Origin: Ureibacillus galli
Lineage (GTDB): Bacteria; Bacillota; Bacilli; Bacillales_A; Planococcaceae
Assembly: GCF_014836845.1 (NCBI RefSeq)
Contig: NZ_JACSQA010000007.1
Span: 1-64,000, forward strand
Length of the DNA: 64,000 nucleotides
Reading direction: 5' to 3'
A program made the translations under genes and the position numbers. Position 1 is the first letter of the stretch. Each line of letters starts with the position of its first letter. Below are positions 9,497-17,899 of the stretch, one piece after another. The notes below the pieces were generated by a model. It saw only the letters and a program-made list of their open reading frames with translations, was not told where the DNA came from and made no database searches.

Positions 9497-10966
9497 TTAG
9501 CGAATTTCACTATCATGAATCATGTTACGAACTTCTTGAATATTTCTCATCTTGTTGTCCCAACACTTTTGACTTAAATCAACTGGATATTCTTCCGGGT
9601 TTAATGAACGTTTGTATTCATCCCATATCAATTCTAAATTTTCGGAAGCGTATTGTTGCATCTCTTTCACAGAAGGGCTTTCGTAAACAATTTCCCCGTC
9701 ATCTATCACTTTTTCATGTAGATCTTTCGCTTCGAAATTTGTAACAAATTTCGAGATGAACGTATGCACCGGGTGGAACATTTTAATCCGTTCTTCTTCA
9801 TGGGGATTTTCATCCGCCATCGTAATATAATCACCTTCTGCTTTTCCATTAACACGGTTAATAATACGATAAACTTTTTTCAACCCAGGAGTAGATACTT
9901 TTTCTGCATTAGCTGTGATTTTAATCGTATCTTCCATAACGCCATCTTCATTTTCAATGGAAACTAATTTATATACAGCGCCTAAGGCAGGTTGATCATA
10001 AGCAGTAATTAATTTTGTACCAATGCCCCAAGAATCTACTTTTGCCCCTTGAGCCTTTAAATTTAAAATTGTATATTCATCTAAATCATTTGAGACAATA
10101 ATTTTTGCCTTAGGGAAACCTGCTTCGTCTAGCATTTTTCTAGCTTCTTTCGATAAGAAGGCAATATCCCCACTATCTAGTCGAATTCCGATAAAGTTAA
10201 TTTTATCTCCTAACTCTTTAGCAACTCGAATTGCATTCGGAACTCCTGATTTTAAAGTGTTATACGTATCTACTAAAAACACACAATCTTTATGGCGTTT
10301 CGCATAAGAATGGAATGCATCATACTCACTTTTATAAGCTTGTACCATTGCATGGGCATGAGTTCCTGAAACAGGAATATTAAATAATTTCCCTGCACGG
10401 ACATTAGAAGTAGAATCAAATCCACCTATAATAGCGGCCCTAGCCCCCCAAATTGCCGCATCCATTTCTTGCGCTCTGCGAGAACCAAATTCCGCTGCCG
10501 ATTCATCTTTTATAATTTGCTTAATGCGACTCGCCTTTGTAGCAATTAACGTTTGATAATTGACAATATTCAATAATGCCGTTTCGATTAATTGGGCCTC
10601 CACAAGGGGAGCTTCAATTCTTATAATTGGCTCATTGGCAAAAACTAATTCGCCTTCTTTCATCGAATAAACAGAACCAGTAAAACGAATATTTTTTAAG
10701 TATTCGATAAAATCCTCTTTATATCCTAATTCCTCAGATAAATATGCGATGTCAGTTTCCGAAAAACGGAAATTCCTTAAATACTCTAAGATTCGTTCCA
10801 ACCCTGCAAATACAGCATAGCCATTGCCGAAAGGTAGTTTTCTAAAATATAGTTCAAAAACTGACTTACGATTATGGATACCATCTGCCCAATAGCTTTC
10901 TGCCATATTTATTTGGTAAAGATCCGTGTGTAAAGTTAAGCTGTCATCAGCATAATTCGATTTCAT
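9497..10966 (-). CDS. pncB: Nicotinate phosphoribosyltransferase
   Basis: PncB makes nicotinate mononucleotide from nicotinate and PRPP, the first step of the Preiss-Handler route. The 489-aa length and motifs such as LYQINMAESYW, FGSRRAQEMDAA (around the phosphorylated-His region) and GIRLDSGDIAFLSK identify the family. It precedes nadE in an operon. A TATACT -10-like box lies about 45 bases upstream. A cre-like palindrome lies 175 bases upstream, though its target is uncertain. Confidence 0.95.
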   Translation of the reverse strand: MKSNYADDSLTLHTDLYQINMAESYWADGIHNRKSVFELYFRKLPFGNGYAVFAGLERILEYLRNFRFSETDIAYLSEELGYKEDFIEYLKNIRFTGSVYSMKEGELVFANEPIIRIEAPLVEAQLIETALLNIVNYQTLIATKASRIKQIIKDESAAEFGSRRAQEMDAAIWGARAAIIGGFDSTSNVRAGKLFNIPVSGTHAHAMVQAYKSEYDAFHSYAKRHKDCVFLVDTYNTLKSGVPNAIRVAKELGDKINFIGIRLDSGDIAFLSKEARKMLDEAGFPKAKIIVSNDLDEYTILNLKAQGAKVDSWGIGTKLITAYDQPALGAVYKLVSIENEDGVMEDTIKITANAEKVSTPGLKKVYRIINRVNGKAEGDYITMADENPHEEERIKMFHPVHTFISKFVTNFEAKDLHEKVIDDGEIVYESPSVKEMQQYASENLELIWDEYKRSLNPEEYPVDLSQKCWDNKMRNIQEVRNMIHDSEIR

Positions 10967-11140
10967 ATGATGCCCCTTCTTCCAGTTTCATAATTAGTCA
11001 TAGTATACACTATTTAACAAAAAACGAGTTATTGATTCATCTTATTTTTTATCTAGATTATATTATTATATGTTATTTTTCCTAACACACCAAATCAAAC
11101 TTTTAAATAAACAGTATTTATTTAAAAGGGAAAATTAAAA

Positions 11141-11154
11141 TGATAACGTTATCA
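11141..11154. promoter_or_regulatory. Possible CcpA cre site
   Basis: TGATAACGTTATCA matches the cre consensus TGWNANCGNTNWCA at every defined position and forms the core of a 22-bp perfect palindrome. It lies between pncB (minus) and the ABC exporter (plus), more than 170 bases from pncB and 360 from the exporter. Confidence 0.45.
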
Positions 11155-11401
11155 TTTTTATTTTAATAGCATAAAAGGAAACATGACATCCTTTCAACGT
11201 TATATTTCCTTACATATTTAGTTGAAAATAACTTGATTTTTTCGATTTTATCCATTAACATGTTACATATAGTAACATAAAAGCTAGTTATTGCCGTCAT
11301 CTCTGTTAAATTAGATCAGAAATAATCTCGAATGTTGTTCTTTTCTCCATTGTAGATTACTAGACTTGTTCCCCTTAACAAGCTAGTTATCATATATTAT
11401 T

Positions 11402-11442
11402 AAACTAACTCGTGCCCCCAAATCTTACGAGTTAGTTTTTTT
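11402..11442 (+). terminator. Orphan intrinsic terminator
   Basis: 11-bp perfect stem (11403-11413 with 11427-11437) followed by a run of Ts on the plus strand. No annotated plus-strand gene ends upstream, so it may terminate a small RNA within about 11160-11442. Confidence 0.75.
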
Positions 11443-11458
11443 GTGTTCCGACGACTAT

Positions 11459-11486
11459 TTGTTTACTTAAAATTTGTCGGTATAAT
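11459..11486 (+). promoter_or_regulatory. Promoter for the ABC exporter
   Basis: TTGTTT, 16-base spacer, TATAAT (11481-11486), 30 bases before the ATG at 11517. The -10 is perfect and the -35 weak. Confidence 0.55.
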
Positions 11487-11516
11487 ATAGATAGATTTTA
11501 CATATAGGAGAAAAAA

Positions 11517-12248
11517 ATGATTTCATTAAACGAAGTTGCTATTTCATTTCATAATGTTTGTTACGAAATTGATCATTTATCCATTTTAAATAATATTAAT
11601 GGGGAATTTTATAAAGGAAAAATTACTACCTTGGTGGGACCATCGGGTGCTGGAAAATCTACCCTTTTAAAAATGTGCAACGGGCTCCTCTCCCCTACTA
11701 CTGGAGATATATTGATAGAAAATAAGCCAGTTCATTTCTATGAACCGACGACCCTTCGAAAAAGTGTAGGTATTGCTCTTCAAAGCGCACCTATTATAAG
11801 AGGTACCGTTTTTCATAATCTTTCATTGCCTTATACGTTACAACATAAAAGCCTACTAGAAAGCGATGCCATTTCATTTTTAGAAGACGTCGGATTAGAC
11901 CATACTTTCTTACAGCGGCAGGCTGAAGATTTATCAGGTGGTCAGAAACAAAAAGTTTCCATTGCCCGTTCTTTACTAAATCGGCCGAAAATCCTTTTAT
12001 TAGATGAGATTACATCCGCTCTCGATCCAACTTCTGTTTACGAAATTGAACAACTTATTCTTAACATTAATCAAAAATTTGGTGTTACGATCATTTGGAT
12101 TACCCATAATATTGAGCAAGCAAAACGAATAGGACACTATACTTGGATTATGATGGAAGGTCAATTGTTAGAAACGGGAGAAAGTAAGATTTTAAGTTCA
12201 TCAACGAACGGGAAAATCCAACAGTTCGTTAGTGGGGTACAACAATAA
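11517..12248 (+). CDS. ABC transporter ATP-binding protein (FetA-like)
   Basis: 243-aa ABC ATPase: Walker A VGPSGAGKSTLLK (about residues 40-52), Q-loop ALQSAP, signature LSGGQKQKVSIARSLL, Walker B ILLLDEITSALD and H-loop THNIEQ. A ribosome-binding site AGGAG precedes the ATG. It overlaps the permease gene by one base (TAATG). The pairing with a UPF0014-type permease suggests a FetAB/YbbLM exporter, which in E. coli lowers iron and protects from peroxide; substrate here is inferred. Confidence 0.85.
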   Translation: MISLNEVAISFHNVCYEIDHLSILNNINGEFYKGKITTLVGPSGAGKSTLLKMCNGLLSPTTGDILIENKPVHFYEPTTLRKSVGIALQSAPIIRGTVFHNLSLPYTLQHKSLLESDAISFLEDVGLDHTFLQRQAEDLSGGQKQKVSIARSLLNRPKILLLDEITSALDPTSVYEIEQLILNINQKFGVTIIWITHNIEQAKRIGHYTWIMMEGQLLETGESKILSSSTNGKIQQFVSGVQQ

Positions 12249-13009
12249 TGACTTATACAACATTATCTTTAACTTTAATTTTTGTACTCATTCCACTACT
12301 TCTTTCCAAAACTTTAAAGCTAAATCTAGAAAAGGATACAGTCATTGCAACAATTCGTTCCATTATTCAATTGCTTGCCGTAGGTTACGTCTTGAAGTTT
12401 GTCTTTGACTCAGAACATATCATTTATATTTTACTCATGATTACACTCATGATTGGAACTGCCACGTTAAATGCTAGAAAAAAAGGGAAAGCTATAAAGG
12501 GAATTACGTGGAAAGTCGCTTTTACGCTAATCGTTATTGAGGTTATTACGCAAGGGATACTATTAGGATTTCACATCGTTCCAGCCACAGCCCAATACAT
12601 TATCCCAATAAGCGGAATGTTAATTGGGAATTCGATGGTTTTATCTATTTTATTTTTGAATCGATTTACTGCTGAAATTGAAGCTAGTCGAGATGAAATG
12701 GAACTCATTTTATCTCTTGGAGGTACTCCGAAACAAGCCATACACACTCAATTGACCAACGCCATTAGAGCAAGTATGATTCCGACAATTGAAAGTCAGA
12801 AAACAATCGGACTTGTGCAATTACCTGGAATGATGAGCGGTCAAATTATTGGTGGAGCTGACCCTGTGCAGGCAGTTCAATTTCAACTTTTAATTATATT
12901 TGCTTTATTAACAACAGCAGCTATATCTAGTATTTTAATTGGTTTTTTAAGTTACCCTACTTTATTTAATGAACGAATGCAAATTATTAAAAATTCAATA
13001 TCACAATAA
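12248..13009 (+). CDS. ABC transporter permease, UPF0014 (FetB/YbbM-like)
   Basis: 253-aa membrane protein with about seven hydrophobic helices. The conserved family block IGLVQLPGMMSGQIIGGADP is present near residue 190, as is the preceding LGGTPKQA loop that contacts the ATPase. It is translationally coupled to the ATPase gene. No clear terminator follows before the proline dehydrogenase gene, which has its own -10 box. Confidence 0.87.
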   Translation: MTYTTLSLTLIFVLIPLLLSKTLKLNLEKDTVIATIRSIIQLLAVGYVLKFVFDSEHIIYILLMITLMIGTATLNARKKGKAIKGITWKVAFTLIVIEVITQGILLGFHIVPATAQYIIPISGMLIGNSMVLSILFLNRFTAEIEASRDEMELILSLGGTPKQAIHTQLTNAIRASMIPTIESQKTIGLVQLPGMMSGQIIGGADPVQAVQFQLLIIFALLTTAAISSILIGFLSYPTLFNERMQIIKNSISQ

Positions 13010-13099
13010 TAATTCGCAATTTTTTTATTATTCCCAATTCAATAATATTAATTTTAACTATGTTATAATTATTCAAAAAATAGAAATGAGGTTACAATT

Positions 13100-14077
13100 A
13101 TGCCAATATTACGTGACTTTTTCATTAATTTATCTGAAAATCAATTTTTGAATAGCGCCGCTCAAAAATACGGATTAAAGCTAGGAGCACAAAGTGTTGT
13201 AGCTGGTACAAACATTCCTGAAGTTATTGAAAGTATGAAAGAATTAAATGCCCACGGAATCTCTTGTACTGTGGACAACCTTGGTGAATTCGTATACGAA
13301 AAATCTGAAGCAACAAAAGCAAAAGAGCAAATTTTAGCAGTTATTGAAGCAATTCATGAAAATGGCGTAGATGCTCATATTTCCTTAAAACCATCTCAGC
13401 TTGGTTTAGATATCGATTACGACTTTTGTTACGATAACTTAATGGAGATCGTTGGAAAAGCTGCTGAGTATAATATGCACGTAAACTTTGATATGGAAAA
13501 TTACGCACGTCTTCAACCTTCATTTGATTTGTTAGATAAAATATCTGAAACTTACGATAATGTTGGTACTGTAATCCAAGCCTATTTCTTCAATGCACAA
13601 GAAAACATTGAAAAATATAAAAACTATCGTTTACGCATTGTAAAAGGTGCTTATAAAGAACCTGCGGATGTAGCTTACCAAGAAAAACACGATATCGATT
13701 TAAACTTTATCGAATTAATTGAATATCATTTACTAAATGGTAAATTTACATCAATTGCAACACATGACCATAATGTTATCAATCATGTAAAACAATTTGT
13801 AAAAGATCACAACATTTCAAAGGATAAATTTGAATTCCAAATGCTTTACGGTTTCCGAAAAGAAATGCAATTAGATCTAGTGAAAGAAGGATATAATTTC
13901 TGTACTTATGTACCTTTCGGCAGTGACTGGTATGGATACTTCATGCGCCGTTTAGCTGAACGCCCTCAAAACTTAAACCTTGTAACAAAACAAGTATTTA
14001 CGAAAAAAACAAATACAGTTTTAGGCGTCGCCGCAGCTGCATTTGTATTAGGTCGTTTAACGAAAAAATCAAAATAA
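13100..14077 (+). CDS. Proline dehydrogenase
   Basis: 325-aa flavoenzyme of the single-domain PutA/FadM type that oxidises proline to pyrroline-5-carboxylate and passes electrons to quinone. The TIM-barrel signatures RIVKGAYKEP and FQMLYGFRKEMQ are visible, and YFMRRLAERPQN near the C-terminus matches the proline-binding RR pair. The C-terminus (AAAAFVLGRLTKKSK) is hydrophobic then basic. An extended -10 (TGTTATAAT) lies about 30 bases upstream. No P5C dehydrogenase gene is adjacent. Confidence 0.93.
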   Translation: MPILRDFFINLSENQFLNSAAQKYGLKLGAQSVVAGTNIPEVIESMKELNAHGISCTVDNLGEFVYEKSEATKAKEQILAVIEAIHENGVDAHISLKPSQLGLDIDYDFCYDNLMEIVGKAAEYNMHVNFDMENYARLQPSFDLLDKISETYDNVGTVIQAYFFNAQENIEKYKNYRLRIVKGAYKEPADVAYQEKHDIDLNFIELIEYHLLNGKFTSIATHDHNVINHVKQFVKDHNISKDKFEFQMLYGFRKEMQLDLVKEGYNFCTYVPFGSDWYGYFMRRLAERPQNLNLVTKQVFTKKTNTVLGVAAAAFVLGRLTKKSK

Positions 14078-14084
14078 CCACTAA

Positions 14085-14117
14085 AAAAGGCAAACCTAAT
14101 GACAGGTTTGCCTTTTT
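14085..14117 (+). terminator. Intrinsic terminator after proline dehydrogenase
   Basis: Stem AAAGGCAAACCT/AGGTTTGCCTTT with a seven-base loop and T-run, eight bases past the stop. Confidence 0.9.
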
Positions 14118-14242
14118 CTATTGCACTCAGTTCGGTTATTACACCTATTAAATACTATAAAATGGAAAATATTCAAAAATAAAGAAACCAAATCACTATT
14201 GAATCGTATATTAAGCTAATCATCTAAAGGGAGGTATTTTAA

Positions 14243-14674
14243 ATGTTAAAGAAATTTCGTTTTCTTACCCTTTCTTTCCTAGTATTCCTTTTTGTATATG
14301 GCTGTTCGGATGTGCAGGAGACAAACAAAGGAGAATTTAAAGCAGACAAGAGTGACTTCGAAGAAAATCTATTCACCAACCGCCAAAACCAAACGATTGG
14401 ATCATTAATCGATAACGAAATTATTATTTTAGGAAGTTACAATAAGCAGGAGAGAGAAAAAACAAGTTTAGATGATATCATTTCAAAATCCTCTGAAAGT
14501 ACTGGGGACGAAGTAGAAATAACCTTTAAAAATGCTGAAATAACAACAAAAGGTGATAAATATTATATTACAGCCGATAACGGGCTATCATTAGTCTTTA
14601 GAAAAGTTGGAGATAGAATCATAGAAGATGAAGAAGGTCAGGAATATTATACAGCACAATACCCGGAAGATTAA
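14243..14674 (+). CDS. Small lipoprotein of unknown function
   Basis: 143-aa secreted lipoprotein. The N-terminus has KK, a hydrophobic stretch and a lipobox ending VYGC (Cys about residue 21). The mature part is acidic and has no motif I recognise. A GGGAGG lies before the ATG. It is a single-gene unit ending at a structured intergenic region (14683-14790). Confidence 0.8.
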   Translation: MLKKFRFLTLSFLVFLFVYGCSDVQETNKGEFKADKSDFEENLFTNRQNQTIGSLIDNEIIILGSYNKQEREKTSLDDIISKSSESTGDEVEITFKNAEITTKGDKYYITADNGLSLVFRKVGDRIIEDEEGQEYYTAQYPED

Positions 14675-14682
14675 GTTATCTC

Positions 14683-14786
14683 AAAAAAGGCGGGCAGGCG
14701 CTAGTAGCTATCTCCTTGACTATCTCCTACAGCTTACCTACTATCTGTAGTTATGTCACTCCAAGATGGCCGAGCGCCCTCCACTT
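14683..14786. other. Structured intergenic element, possible small RNA
   Basis: GGCGCT (14696-14701) pairs with AGCGCC near 14773-14778, enclosing an inner CTACAG/CTGTAG hairpin. On the plus strand the sequence CTATCTCC occurs twice in the enclosed part. On the minus strand the outer stem is followed by CCGCCTTTTTT, so it could end the desR transcript; on the plus strand CTTTTTTATTT follows. No coding sequence fits. I do not match it to a known RNA family. Confidence 0.45.
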
Positions 14787-14788
14787 TT

Positions 14789-15397
14789 TTATTTATTCCA
14801 TCCCTTTTCTTTAAATCTAGAGATGGCTTCAATACGATTTCCTACCCCAAGTTTATCTAATATCGTAGAGATGTAATTTCGAACCGTACCAGCAGAAAGG
14901 TACAACTCAGCAGCAATTTCCTTCGTTGTCTTTCCTTTTGCCACTAGTTCTAACACTTGGCTTTCCCTTTCTGTTAACGGGTTTTCACTTTCATCTTCAT
15001 AAACAAAATCTACTAGTTCAGGTGCATAAATACGACGTCCGTCCATAATTACCCTTATCGAGTGAACTAACTCTTCAATCGGACTATCCTTCAATAAGTA
15101 TCCACGGACACCAGCTTTTCTTGCCCGCTCAAAATAACCCGGTCTAGCAAATGTAGTTAAAATAATAATTTTGCAATTTGTATTTTCCCGTAATTCTTCC
15201 GCAGCATCTAAACCTGTTTTGACAGGCATTTCAATATCCATTATGCAAATATCCGGTTTTAAATTATGGACTAATTCAATTGCTTCTTCACCGTTTTTAG
15301 CCAGCCCGACTACTTCCATATCATCTTCTAAATTTAGTAACGAATTCATCGCTCCAAGTAACATCCCTTGATCTTCAGCAATTACAATACGAATCAT
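14789..15397 (-). CDS. desR: Response regulator DesR
   Basis: 202-aa NarL-type regulator that activates the desaturase gene in the cold in B. subtilis. The receiver domain carries the phospho-acceptor Asp in CIMDIEMP (residue 54) and the C-terminus a LuxR helix-turn-helix (LTERESQVLELVAKGKT). A GTG nine bases upstream overlaps desK, but ATG 15397 has GGGAG eight bases before it and gives the family N-terminus MIRIVIAEDQGML. It lies one base past the desK stop. Confidence 0.93.
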   Translation of the reverse strand: MIRIVIAEDQGMLLGAMNSLLNLEDDMEVVGLAKNGEEAIELVHNLKPDICIMDIEMPVKTGLDAAEELRENTNCKIIILTTFARPGYFERARKAGVRGYLLKDSPIEELVHSIRVIMDGRRIYAPELVDFVYEDESENPLTERESQVLELVAKGKTTKEIAAELYLSAGTVRNYISTILDKLGVGNRIEAISRFKEKGWNK

Positions 15398-15398
15398 G

Positions 15399-16538
15399 TC
15401 ATTCACTCCCTTTCTGATGGGTAATCGTTAGCGGTACACTAATTAAAACTTTCGTACCCTCTCGATTTTCAAAAGTAACCGTCCCATTAATAAATTCCAA
15501 ACGTTCTTGCATACCCCTTAACCCATTTCCAGCTAAATTTAACTTTTCGTTAAAACCTTTCCCGTTATCATAGATTGTTAATAAAACTTCGTTATGATTT
15601 TTTTCTATTTTTATTGTACATTTTTTTGCATTACTATGTTTCACTACATTCGTAACTGCCTCTTTTAAACACATACTTAACACACTTTCGACTAAAACAG
15701 GAAGTTGTAATTCATTACTATCTCCACTTATTTCATAGTCAATTTCTGCTGCTTTTAAAATTTCTTCTACCCTAACGATCTCTTCATGAAGTTTCGTTGC
15801 CCGCATATCAGATACAAGTTCTCTAACTTCTTTCAACGCTATACTTGCTGTATGGCGTATATCTTTAATTTCTTGAATAGCTTGTTCTGGGTTTTTCGTC
15901 ACAAGACGACTAGCTAAATCACTTTTTAAACCAATCATAGAAAGTTTTTGTCCTAGTGTATCATGAAGGTCACGGGCAATCCGTTGACGCTCCTCGTGAA
16001 TAATTAATTCCGCAATACGCTCGTTAGCTGTTTCAAGTTGACCTTGCAATTTCTCCCGTTTGTTTCGGCTATATAATGTGAAGGGCAATAGGACGACCCC
16101 TACAACTGTAATAATGATAAAAGGTGTTTGAGATAAAAATAAATTTAAATCAATAAAGTACCCAGCCACAATCGATAAAATCGTAAAGCCAATATGTAAA
16201 CCATACATAATGTAAAAACCAACCGGATTACGAATATTTCCGATGAAAAAAGCGGTAAATAATGATAAATACACATAACCAAACATTAATGTCATGGCAA
16301 TATTTAATACCATTTCAAAACTAACCCACATATAAACTAAGCCATTTTTAGCATTAAAAGAAAATCGGTGGGATAAGAAATAAAGCAAAATTAAAATGAC
16401 CCCTATGTTTATTTGAACAAAGGAAAAAGACTTAATAATGAAATAAAAGGGCAAAATACAAAAAATAATCCATACATAAATACTGATCCATGGATTTTTC
16501 GGTAAAATTGTATACCAGCTGTGCATGACATTCCTCAC
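15399..16538 (-). CDS. desK: Sensor histidine kinase DesK
   Basis: 379-aa thermosensor kinase. Several transmembrane helices (about residues 15-155) sense membrane order; a coiled linker follows, then the HisKA_3 box ERQRIARDLHDTLGQ (phospho-His 192) and a HATPase domain with KEAVTNVVKHS and DNGKGF. In B. subtilis DesK switches from phosphatase to kinase on cooling. It is followed directly by desR and preceded by des and a separate hairpin terminator with a TATAAT box, so desKR may be expressed on its own. Confidence 0.92.
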   Translation of the reverse strand: MRNVMHSWYTILPKNPWISIYVWIIFCILPFYFIIKSFSFVQINIGVILILLYFLSHRFSFNAKNGLVYMWVSFEMVLNIAMTLMFGYVYLSLFTAFFIGNIRNPVGFYIMYGLHIGFTILSIVAGYFIDLNLFLSQTPFIIITVVGVVLLPFTLYSRNKREKLQGQLETANERIAELIIHEERQRIARDLHDTLGQKLSMIGLKSDLASRLVTKNPEQAIQEIKDIRHTASIALKEVRELVSDMRATKLHEEIVRVEEILKAAEIDYEISGDSNELQLPVLVESVLSMCLKEAVTNVVKHSNAKKCTIKIEKNHNEVLLTIYDNGKGFNEKLNLAGNGLRGMQERLEFINGTVTFENREGTKVLISVPLTITHQKGSE

Positions 16539-16592
16539 ACTTCTTATAGTTTCGAATCTTTACTATCGGTTTGGTTTTATTATCATTATAAC

Positions 16593-16626
16593 AAAATCAC
16601 GGTGTTGCTCTATAAGACCAACACCG
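16593..16626 (-). terminator. Hairpin between des and desK
   Basis: Minus strand 8-bp stem CGGTGTTG/CAACACCG followed by TGATTTTG; a TATAAT box follows at once, which may be the desKR -10. Confidence 0.6.
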
Positions 16627-16689
16627 CAAATTTCACACCTTTATTTTACTCATAAATAATAACCCCAATGCATCTCCAACCGTTTTCCC

Positions 16690-17721
16690 CTATGCTTGAA
16701 CCGATTTATTTTTCACTCTTGCCGTTTCATCTACTTCTTTAAATGAAACAAACTTTTTATTTTTTGGATCATATAATTTATAACGAATAGATTCAAGACT
16801 TCTTTTCAGCGTAATCGTTGTCGCCTGTTGAAGTGGCGGAATGGATTCATGGGCTGCCTCTAAATGATAATTCGGTACCCGTGGTGCCAAATGATGGACA
16901 TGATGGAACCCAATATTTCCAGTCACCCATTGTAAAACTTTTGGTAATTTATAATAGGAACTACCATCCACTGCTGCTTTGACATAATCCCATTCGGAAT
17001 TGTATTCAAAATACGAATCTTCGTAAGTATGTTGAATGTAAAATAACCAAATGCCGAGGGATCCAGCAATAAATAAAGTAAGACCATGCACTAATAAAAA
17101 CGTTTGCCAACCAAACACGAGTATAAGCGTTGCACAAAGAATTAATAATACGGCATTCGCAAAGTGTGTGTTCATACGTTCTTTTTTCTTTGCGTCTTTT
17201 CGATTAACGCGATTTAACACTAACACCATATATAAAGGACCTAACCCGAACATAACGAGAGGATTACGATATAATCGGTATGCAAAACGACCAAGCTTAG
17301 ACTTCTCTAAATACTCATCCACTGTTAACATATCGATATCACCAATTCCGCGCTTATCTAGATTAGAACTCGTCGCATGGTGAATCGTATGTTCCCTTTT
17401 CCATTTTTCATAAGGAAAAGATGTTAGTATCCCCGTTATATTTCCAACTAAATCATTCGCTTTTTTACTTTTAAAAAATGAACCGTGTGTACAATCGTGG
17501 AAAATGATAAACGTTCGAACAACAAAACCAGCGGCAACAATACTACAAGCTACAGTGAACCAAGGCGAAAATTGTAATAAGTAATAACCAGCACCCCAAA
17601 TAACAAGTAGGGGAACAATTGTGTTGATTATCTGAAAAATACTCGTTTTTGTTTCAGACTTCGCAAAAGGCGCTACTTCTTTACGTAATTGCTTTGTTTT
17701 TTCAGCATCCGTCTTAGCCAA
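16690..17721 (-). CDS. des: Fatty acid desaturase Des
   Basis: 343-aa membrane acyl-lipid desaturase that introduces double bases-of-order into phospholipid acyl chains, raising fluidity in the cold. The three histidine boxes are visible: HDCTHGS, HTIHH, and HHVHH (GFHHVHHLAP). Hydrophobic helices flank them. It is the first gene of the des-desK-desR locus. A perfect 14-bp palindrome overlaps its likely -35 box upstream. Confidence 0.94.
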   Translation of the reverse strand: MAKTDAEKTKQLRKEVAPFAKSETKTSIFQIINTIVPLLVIWGAGYYLLQFSPWFTVACSIVAAGFVVRTFIIFHDCTHGSFFKSKKANDLVGNITGILTSFPYEKWKREHTIHHATSSNLDKRGIGDIDMLTVDEYLEKSKLGRFAYRLYRNPLVMFGLGPLYMVLVLNRVNRKDAKKKERMNTHFANAVLLILCATLILVFGWQTFLLVHGLTLFIAGSLGIWLFYIQHTYEDSYFEYNSEWDYVKAAVDGSSYYKLPKVLQWVTGNIGFHHVHHLAPRVPNYHLEAAHESIPPLQQATTITLKRSLESIRYKLYDPKNKKFVSFKEVDETARVKNKSVQA

Positions 17722-17794
17722 TGAAATACCCTCTTCCTCTTTTAATATCTACAACTATTTTAAAAAAAGAGGACTATTCTTAACAGAAGCAAAC

Positions 17795-17829
17795 ATCATA
17801 TATAACTGATTACAAATGTCATATGACAT
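17795..17829 (-). promoter_or_regulatory. des promoter with overlapping palindrome
   Basis: ATGTCATATGACAT (17816-17829) is a perfect palindrome. On the minus strand its ATGACA half can serve as -35, followed by a 16-base spacer and TATGAT as -10. The position suits a DesR operator, but the sequence does not let me confirm that. Confidence 0.4.
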
Positions 17830-17842
17830 GGTACTAAATAGG

Positions 17843-17879
17843 AAAAAGTTATCCTAAATATACCATTTAGGATAACTTT
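17843..17879 (-). terminator. Intrinsic terminator after metH
   Basis: Minus strand 15-bp perfect stem (17879-17865 with 17859-17845) ending in Ts, 20 bases past the metH stop. Confidence 0.88.
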
Positions 17880-17899
17880 AACCAGATCAACTATTACAT

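Noticed and set aside
11131-11163. 22-bp palindrome as a terminator
   Set aside because: It has no loop and the following T-rich tract is interrupted; the cre-site match explains the symmetry better.
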